Notes under the pieces: generated by a model
The model's database searches: none
What the model was told of the DNA's origin: nothing
Seen by the model: only the letters and a program-made list of their open reading frames with translations
Source: UBA6115 sp964534515
GTDB lineage: Bacteria > Bacillota > Clostridia > Christensenellales > Aristaeellaceae
NCBI GenBank assembly: GCA_964534515.1
Contig: CAZHPW010000037.1
Coordinates: 1 to 21,018, forward strand
Direction of reading: 5' to 3'
Length of the DNA stretch: 21,018 bases
Position numbers and translations under genes: made by a program
Shown here: positions 16,459-21,018 of the stretch, piece by piece
Layout of the letters: every line of letters starts with the position of its first letter
Position numbering within the stretch: the stretch's first letter is position 1

Positions 16459-18795
16459 ATGCCAATTCGGGTAGCCAAAAGCGCGGGCTTTTGCATGGGA
16501 GTCAACCGTGCGGTCAACACAGCGCTCAAGGTCGCGGAGGACGCAAAGAACCGGGAAATCAAAGCGTATTCCCTGGGCGAGCTGATACATAACCCATCCG
16601 TGGTGCAAGCTTTGAAAGACAAGGGCTTAAGCCCGGTTTCAAGCCCCGAGGATGCCAAGGACGGCGTTCTTGTCATCAGGAGCCACGGCGTATCCCGCGA
16701 GGTTCTTGAACAAAGCCGGGCACAGAGCGCCGAAACAGTGGACTGCACCTGCCCCTTTGTCTCCCGCGTGCACAAGGTGGTCAATCGGCACAGCCAGGAC
16801 GGCAGCCCCGTATTGATTTTGGGTGACAAAGAGCACCCGGAAATCAAGGGCATTATCGGCTGGTGTCAGGGAGACACCTACGTGGTCCAAAAGGAAGAGG
16901 ACATCGCAAGCCTTCCTGAGACCCTAAAAAGCCCGCTGCTGGTCAGCCAGACCACCTTTCCCCCATCCGCCTTTGATGACCTGCTTTTAAAACTGCAGGA
17001 ACGCTACCCCGGACTTGCGTATGAGAACACCATCTGCAAGGCCACGAGCGAGCGGCAGGAGGAAGCGGAAGAACTGGCCAAAACCAGTGACAAGATGATT
17101 GTCATCGGCGGCAAACACAGCGCGAACACCCGCAAATTGGCTGAGACCTGCCGGAAGTATTGCAAGGACACCTATTTGGTGGAAAGCCTTGAGGAGCTCA
17201 AGCTCCTGGACTTGAACCCGGCCATTGAAATGATTGGTATCACCGCAGGTGCATCAACACCAGCGTGGTCACTTAAGGAGGTTGTTGACTTTATGAAGGA
17301 CAAGGAACTCAAAGGACTGAACCAGGAAGCATCCGAACTGGCCCAAGAGGTAAATGACATTGCTCAGGAAGCAGTGGCAAATGCCGAGGCGAACGTGGAC
17401 GAGGCCGTGGAGACCGTGACTGAGACGGCAAAGGAAGCCGCAGAGGCTGCCGCCAAAGAAGTCGAGGAAGCCACGCAGACAGTGACCGAAGCAGTTGAAG
17501 AAACTGAACCGGTTGAGGAAACCGCTGCCCAGAAGGCCGAAGAAGCCGCCAAGGAAGCGGAAGCCGAGCACGAAGAGCCCGCCAAAGAGCCCAGCTTTAT
17601 GGACGCTGTCGCGGCCAGCATGGCGCGCATCCGCACCGGCCAAACCATCACCGGCAAAGTTGTGCAGATTACGGACGACGAAGTCTGCGTGAACATCGGC
17701 TACAAATCCGATGGCCTTTTGAAGCGTGATGAGCTGGTGGACAAGGATGTTAATCTTGGCGACGAGATTGAGGTTGAAGTTGTCAAAGTCAATGACGGCG
17801 AAGGCAATGTCATCCTCTCCCAGCGCAACATCGTCAACCGTCAGGTCTGGGCAGCCCTGATGGAGAAGTACGAAAAGGGCGAACTGGTTGACGCGGTTGG
17901 CAAGGAAGCTGTCAAAGGCGGCCTGCTGGCCAATGTTGAAGGCGTGCGCGCCTTTATCCCCGCCTCCCACCTGGCGCAGCGCTATGTGGACAAGATTTCC
18001 CAGTTTGTCGGCCAGGACATGAAGCTGAAGATTATCGAAGTGGACCAGAGCAAGAAGCGCATCGTGGCCAGCCGCAAGGAAGCCCTTGCGCAGGAAAACG
18101 AAGCCGTGAAAGAAGCGGTTTGGTCCCAGTTGGAAGAAGGCGCCGTTGTGCGCGGCGTTGTGCGCCGCTTCACCAACTTTGGCGCGTTTGTGGACCTGGG
18201 CGGCGTTGACGGCCTGATTCACGTGTCTGACCTGAGCTGGAACCGCTCTGTGGTGCCCAGTGACATTCTGCAGACCAACCAGGAAGTGGATGTCAAAATC
18301 CTGTCCCTGGACCGTGAGCGTGACCGCATTGCCCTGGGCTACAAACAGCTGCAGCCCCGTCCCTGGGACAACATTGAGGAGAAGTACCCCGTGGGCACCA
18401 TCCTCACCCGCACCATCGTGCGCGTGCGTCCCTTCGGCGCTTTCATCGAGCTGGAGCCCGGCGTGGATGGCCTGGTGCACATTTCCCAGGTTGCTCACAC
18501 CCGTGTTGAGAAGATTGAAGACGTCATCCAGCCCGGCCAGGAAGTGAACGTGAAGGTTCTGGCGGTGGATCCTGTTGCCAAGCGCATCAGCCTGTCCATC
18601 CGCGAGGCGACCGAGGACAGCGCCATTCATTATGACGCCAGCATCCCCGGTGAAGCCGGTGAGGAAGGCGCGGAGCCCGTAGCCCATGAGGCTGTGGAGA
18701 CCGTGCAGGCCGCCCCCGCTGAGCCCGTGGACCGCCCCGAAACCGCCCTGGAACTGGCCATGCGCAAGGCGCGTGAAGCCCAGGAAAACGAATAA
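16459..18795 (+). CDS. ispH: IspH (HMBPP reductase) fused to ribosomal protein S1
   Basis: The 778-residue product joins two enzymes. Residues 1-283 are IspH, the [4Fe-4S] enzyme making IPP and DMAPP in the last step of the MEP isoprenoid pathway. The three cluster cysteines are C12 (GFCMGV), C98 (CTCPFV) and C193 (TICKAT); H44, H76 and H126 and E128 (KEHPE) match the substrate-binding residues, and TAGAST closes the domain. Residues about 290-385 are a charged Ala/Glu/Val-rich linker, probably helical. Four S1 RNA-binding domains follow at about 393-460, 470-540, 557-625 and 642-710; the third and fourth carry the clear GAFV/I...GVDGLIH/VHIS signature. S1 binds mRNA at the 30S ribosome. This fusion is known in clostridia. 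The gene ends at a strong terminator. Confidence 0.96.
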   Translation: MPIRVAKSAGFCMGVNRAVNTALKVAEDAKNREIKAYSLGELIHNPSVVQALKDKGLSPVSSPEDAKDGVLVIRSHGVSREVLEQSRAQSAETVDCTCPFVSRVHKVVNRHSQDGSPVLILGDKEHPEIKGIIGWCQGDTYVVQKEEDIASLPETLKSPLLVSQTTFPPSAFDDLLLKLQERYPGLAYENTICKATSERQEEAEELAKTSDKMIVIGGKHSANTRKLAETCRKYCKDTYLVESLEELKLLDLNPAIEMIGITAGASTPAWSLKEVVDFMKDKELKGLNQEASELAQEVNDIAQEAVANAEANVDEAVETVTETAKEAAEAAAKEVEEATQTVTEAVEETEPVEETAAQKAEEAAKEAEAEHEEPAKEPSFMDAVAASMARIRTGQTITGKVVQITDDEVCVNIGYKSDGLLKRDELVDKDVNLGDEIEVEVVKVNDGEGNVILSQRNIVNRQVWAALMEKYEKGELVDAVGKEAVKGGLLANVEGVRAFIPASHLAQRYVDKISQFVGQDMKLKIIEVDQSKKRIVASRKEALAQENEAVKEAVWSQLEEGAVVRGVVRRFTNFGAFVDLGGVDGLIHVSDLSWNRSVVPSDILQTNQEVDVKILSLDRERDRIALGYKQLQPRPWDNIEEKYPVGTILTRTIVRVRPFGAFIELEPGVDGLVHISQVAHTRVEKIEDVIQPGQEVNVKVLAVDPVAKRISLSIREATEDSAIHYDASIPGEAGEEGAEPVAHEAVETVQAAPAEPVDRPETALELAMRKAREAQENE

Positions 18796-18807
18796 GATTT
18801 AGTTAGC

Positions 18808-18842
18808 AAGAAGCCGGGACAAAAGTCCTGGCTTCTTTGTTT
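18808..18842 (+). terminator. Rho-independent terminator after ispH-rpsA
   Basis: A 13-base-pair stem (18808-18820 with 18825-18837, one G-U pair) closes an AAAA loop and is followed by a short T-rich tail. It starts 13 bases after the stop codon. Its A-rich 5' side gives the reverse strand a T-run too, so it may also stop transcripts of the minus-strand gene ending at 18879. Confidence 0.85.
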
Positions 18843-18878
18843 ATGATGGGTTTTCATTAAGAATACCAGTCGGCCTAT

Positions 18879-19124
18879 TTACCATTCACTAATTTCTTCA
18901 TCATCAGTCCAGGAGAACACTTTATAAAAGTCCGCATAACAGCCCTTACAAATCCAGTGCCTTTTATCCCTTGTGCAGTAAGCAAGGGCATTGCCGCTAT
19001 CTATCTTTACCCAGCAAAACTCGCAATGCTCGTGATCAGTTTGCTGGCGCATTTCAATTTTTGACCGAATTAAATCCGCCCCTAACAGGTAATCGCGTTG
19101 GTTGGTGAGCCGCCAGTCACTCAT
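18879..19124 (-). CDS. Small cysteine-rich (zinc-ribbon-like) protein, function unknown
   Basis: The 81-residue product has two CxxC pairs, C34/C37 (HCEFC) and C59/C62 (ICKGC), plus C50 and histidines H31, H33 and H56. That arrangement suggests a zinc-binding fold, though no metal is shown. The DWRLTNQ start and the HCEFCW core look like a recurrent family of small uncharacterised Firmicute proteins; this is from memory and not checked. Upstream on its strand is a weak GAGAG before the ATG. It lies 28 bases after the membrane-protein gene on the same strand, so the two are probably co-transcribed, and it converges on the ispH-rpsA terminator. Confidence 0.72.
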   Translation of the reverse strand: MSDWRLTNQRDYLLGADLIRSKIEMRQQTDHEHCEFCWVKIDSGNALAYCTRDKRHWICKGCYADFYKVFSWTDDEEISEW

Positions 19125-19152
19125 TTCTCTCGTTTACAGGCTCTTCGTCTGT

Positions 19153-19578
19153 TTACTGGGGCGTTTCGGTCATTTCTTCATCTGCCGGCACCGGTTCAAT
19201 CATCTCTTCTGCCACAGCAGGCTCAACTGGTGCTGCGGGTGTTTCATGTACTGATTCCAGGGTTTCTTGGGCCTTTTGGGGGGCTTTGCCCGCGGTTAAG
19301 CCAAAGAGACCAAGGCTGATGAGAAGCGCGCCAAAGCCCAGGTAAATCGCGTTGGCGGCCATGGTGCCGGATATCCTGGCACCAACCAGCGAAGCGCCGA
19401 TGATGTAGTTGTAGGCGTCACCGCCGACATACTCTTTGATGGTGGAGTGATTGTCCATCCCGTCCAGGAAAGTAAAGGTGGTTAAATCAGTACCGGGAAC
19501 AGGCGTTGTTAAAGCGAAATAGACAAACGCCAGACCCGCGAGGACCACCAGGGCAGCGACCCATTTGTTGATTCTCAT
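19153..19578 (-). CDS. Small two-helix membrane protein with acidic Pro/Glu-rich tail
   Basis: The 141-residue product has a membrane helix at about 6-24, a polar segment with the stretch EYVGGDAYNYIIGASL (49-64), a second helix at about 74-97, and a low-complexity tail (98-141) rich in Glu, Pro, Ala and Thr. The EYVGGDAYNYII core looks like a conserved small membrane-protein family of Firmicutes with no known function. The start at 19578 is chosen over an in-frame ATG at 19593 because GGAGG lies 7 bases upstream of it and the earlier ATG overlaps that ribosome binding site. It is followed by the cysteine-rich gene, 28 bases on. The orientation of the tail cannot be told with certainty. Confidence 0.75.
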   Translation of the reverse strand: MRINKWVAALVVLAGLAFVYFALTTPVPGTDLTTFTFLDGMDNHSTIKEYVGGDAYNYIIGASLVGARISGTMAANAIYLGFGALLISLGLFGLTAGKAPQKAQETLESVHETPAAPVEPAVAEEMIEPVPADEEMTETPQ

Positions 19579-19608
19579 ATGACAAACCTCCATGTATTTC
19601 TTTCTTAA

Positions 19609-19636
19609 ATTAAACCATAGATTTCTTTGGATTCAA
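19609..19636 (-). promoter_or_regulatory. Possible promoter of the minus-strand membrane-protein gene
   Basis: Read on the minus strand, TTGAAT (19636-19631) is 16 bases from TTTAAT (19614-19609), about 30 bases ahead of the ATG at 19578. Both boxes are close to consensus but the surrounding DNA is AT-rich, so chance matches are likely. Confidence 0.33.
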
Positions 19637-19775
19637 TGGCAGCGGGCCAATCAGGCAGCCTATCCCCCGCTTTTAATTAAACCTGCATCATGAAAATTGG
19701 GATAGACAAGTGATAAAATCAGTCTAGCGGATATGAGAAAGGCACGAATGGACTTGTAAAGCAAAAACCCGCGGT

Positions 19776-20210
19776 TGATATCCATCCCCAAAGTTGGACG
19801 AAAACCAACATATGGAGTGCATTAATTTGGCGAAGTACAGCCAAGAACAACGCTTAGCGGTAATCCAGCATCTTCTGGAGGAAAAGCCTCAAATAGCAGT
19901 TGCTAAGGAACTCGGAATCAGCAGGAAGGTTTTATACAACTGTCGATGTCGTTGTGAGAGGGGAGGGTATGAACAGCTGCAAAATAAAAGTCAGCATTTT
20001 ACATCTGAATTCAATTTGAAGACTATCACATATCGGCATAAAAATAAGTTATCATACATGCAAGCAGCAGCCAATATGTGCATCCTCGACGAGGGAACGC
20101 TCTATGCCCGGCAGAAGATATACGAAGAGCCAGGCGCGGACGGGATGCAAGATACAAGGGGAAGCGCTTCTGCAAAGCTAGTCATGCGCAATGCACGTGA
20201 ATTAAATTGA
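19776..20210 (+). mobile_element. Left part of a decayed IS3-family (IS150-type) element
   Basis: Bases 19776-19799 (TGAT at the start, CCCCAAAGTTGGAC at the end) resemble the terminal repeat of IS150-type elements, and a transposase OrfA-like reading frame follows at once. No orfB and no matching right end were seen downstream to 21018, so it is a remnant. The boundaries are approximate. Confidence 0.5.
19812..20210 (+). pseudogene. IS3/IS150-family transposase OrfA remnant
   Basis: The 132-codon frame carries two helix-turn-helix-like segments: YSQEQRLAVIQHLLEEK...AVAKELGISRKVLY (about 9-45) and, after a FNLKTITYRHKNK linker, a second (about 66-100) ending in YEEPGADGMQDTRG, a familiar ending in IS150-type OrfA proteins. 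The usual YAWQKIY appears to read YARQKIY. It stops soon after, without the basic C-terminal coiled coil and without the orfB (integrase) frame that is normally read by programmed frameshifting. It is therefore unlikely to be active. The in-frame TTG at 19794 is an alternative start. Its DNA is more AT-rich than the genes before 18795. Confidence 0.62.
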
Positions 20211-20220
20211 TAAAGGTAGT

Positions 20221-20368
20221 GAATAAACCTCTCCCCCAATGATAAACAATAAGCAGCCGTGATTTTCGCGGTTGCTTGTTGTTTGGGGAATTATCCAGCT
20301 AACATAAAGTCGCCATCATTCATTCACTTCGATATAAGTTGCTATGCCTGATTTACTGAGGTTTATTC
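20221..20368. repeat. 11-base inverted repeat flanking the hairpin
   Basis: GAATAAACCTC at 20221-20231 and its exact reverse complement GAGGTTTATTC at 20358-20368 bracket a 126-base interval that contains the long hairpin and no gene. The match ends there on both sides. A miniature mobile element or a remnant end is possible; chance is also possible. Confidence 0.3.
20234..20288. terminator. Long hairpin, possible bidirectional terminator
   Basis: AAGCAGCCGTG (20251-20261) pairs with CGCGGTTGCTT (20267-20277), giving 11 pairs with two G-U. The flanks AAACAAT (20244-20250) and GTTGTTT (20278-20284) extend it, and CCCC/GGGG (20234-20237, 20285-20288) closes it after a bulge. It lies in the gap after the transposase remnant and before the end of the minus-strand GNAT gene. 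There is no clean T-run on the plus side, so the terminator role is inferred. Confidence 0.45.
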
Positions 20369-20384
20369 TCATGTTTCGAGCTTA

Positions 20385-20882
20385 TTATTTCCACTTCCTG
20401 ATATCAAATTCCATGCCTAAAACCCTTTCTTTGCACACCGTTGAAAACTTCTCCGGATGGAAATCCTTTCTAATCGTAATCGAATTCAAACAATCATAGC
20501 CCAACTTCCGATAAAGTTTGATGGCATCCAGATTTCGGGCTGCTGCTTCCATGTACATTGACTCAGAATATTGAATGACGATGTCTTCAAGCTTGGCAAT
20601 CACTTGACTTCCGATGCCTTTGCGTTGATATTCAGGAACAATGAACAGATCTTCAAGCCAATCAACTGAGGCTCCCCTGTTGCCCAAATGCGCAAAGCCA
20701 ATAAATTCATCATCCAGCTTCACTAAATAGAGCGCATGACCATCTTTCGTCCAATCCTGATAATCCATCAAGCTCTCTTCCGGCTGTTGCTGCACATGAC
20801 TGTGACAGAACCAAAATCCTTGAATCAGCTTAAGCGCTGTTTCCTGTAAAGATTCATTGGAAATCACTAATTCAATGTTCAA
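20385..20882 (-). CDS. GNAT-family N-acetyltransferase
   Basis: The 165-residue product is a standard single-domain GNAT enzyme. Motif A is LFIVPEYQRKGIGSQVI with Q86, R87, K88, G89 and G91, the acetyl-CoA pyrophosphate loop. Motif B is EAAARNLDAIKLYRKLGYD, which ends many GNAT domains. The acceptor is unknown. The start is taken as the TTG at 20882, with GAGG 8 bases upstream; an in-frame TTG at 20915 would add 11 residues but has no clear ribosome binding site. It lies beside the transposase remnant in AT-rich DNA and is not linked to neighbouring genes, which fits an acquired accessory gene. A -35-like TTGACA on its strand (20975-20970) has no good -10 at normal spacing. Confidence 0.85.
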   Translation of the reverse strand: MNIELVISNESLQETALKLIQGFWFCHSHVQQQPEESLMDYQDWTKDGHALYLVKLDDEFIGFAHLGNRGASVDWLEDLFIVPEYQRKGIGSQVIAKLEDIVIQYSESMYMEAAARNLDAIKLYRKLGYDCLNSITIRKDFHPEKFSTVCKERVLGMEFDIRKWK

Positions 20883-21018
20883 AATACTTGCCTCACACTT
20901 AACTTTCTGTATCAATTGCGTTCAATAGAAGTATTTCATTTTATAACATCACGCGACTTTGATAGGTACTGTCAAATCAAGTTCGCAACTTTGGACTCCG
21001 TTTACCATGTCACGCTGC

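Noticed and set aside
17269..18687. Open frame of 472 codons on the minus strand
   Set aside because: It is antisense to the S1 domains and linker of the ispH-rpsA gene; its Phe/Leu/Gly-rich translation mirrors the acidic repeats of the real gene.
20940..21018. Right end of the IS element
   Set aside because: The sequence around CAACTTTGGAC looks loosely similar to the IS150-type end but does not match the left end at 19776-19799 over more than a short stretch.

Overview
The window reads as chromosomal DNA of a moderately GC-rich Clostridia-type Firmicute. The strongest clues are an IspH-ribosomal S1 fusion preceded by cmk and plsC (a clostridial gene order), a folate-type ECF transporter S component, VanW and LytR-CpsA-Psr cell-wall proteins, and secreted proteins built from peptidoglycan-binding repeats. 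No rRNA, tRNA or CRISPR array was seen.

Layout: bases 1-131 hold a good sigma-A-type promoter. From 132 to 18795 there are fifteen genes, all on the plus strand and mostly closely spaced. They are: a membrane-anchored VanW/G5 protein and a TetR regulator (132-2584); a secreted CHAP-type amidase with a peptidoglycan-binding domain (2660-3565); a GuaA-like protein with a degenerate glutaminase domain (3581-5047); a double-GNAT protein (5084-5890); a DUF4091 glycosidase-like protein (5939-7594); a ComEB-type dCMP deaminase (7616-8074); an LCP protein (8071-9126); a FolT-like S component (9133-9648); endonuclease III (9641-10291); an intracellular GH13 enzyme (10316-12088); a 959-residue secreted protein with two SH3 domains, seven peptidoglycan-binding repeats and an unusual His/Cys-rich C-terminal domain (12203-15082); then cmk, plsC and the ispH-rpsA fusion (15087-18795), closed by a clear terminator.

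After the terminator the character changes. Bases 18840-21018 are visibly more AT-rich and hold genes on the minus strand: a small cysteine-rich protein, a two-helix membrane protein and a GNAT acetyltransferase. Between them lies a decayed IS3/IS150-type transposase fragment and a long hairpin flanked by inverted repeats. This end looks like an accessory, insertion-prone segment.

How the genes fit together: four products face the cell envelope (VanW/G5, CHAP amidase, LCP, SH3/PG-binding protein), mixed with nucleotide metabolism (GuaA-like, dCMP deaminase, cmk), lipid and isoprenoid synthesis (plsC, ispH) and translation (S1). The most interesting items are the GuaA-like protein that has lost its glutaminase nucleophile, the C-terminal domain of the 959-residue protein, a possible TetR operator inside the promoter upstream of vanW-tetR, and a 36-base near-perfect palindrome inside cmk. 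I found no clear new multi-gene system.
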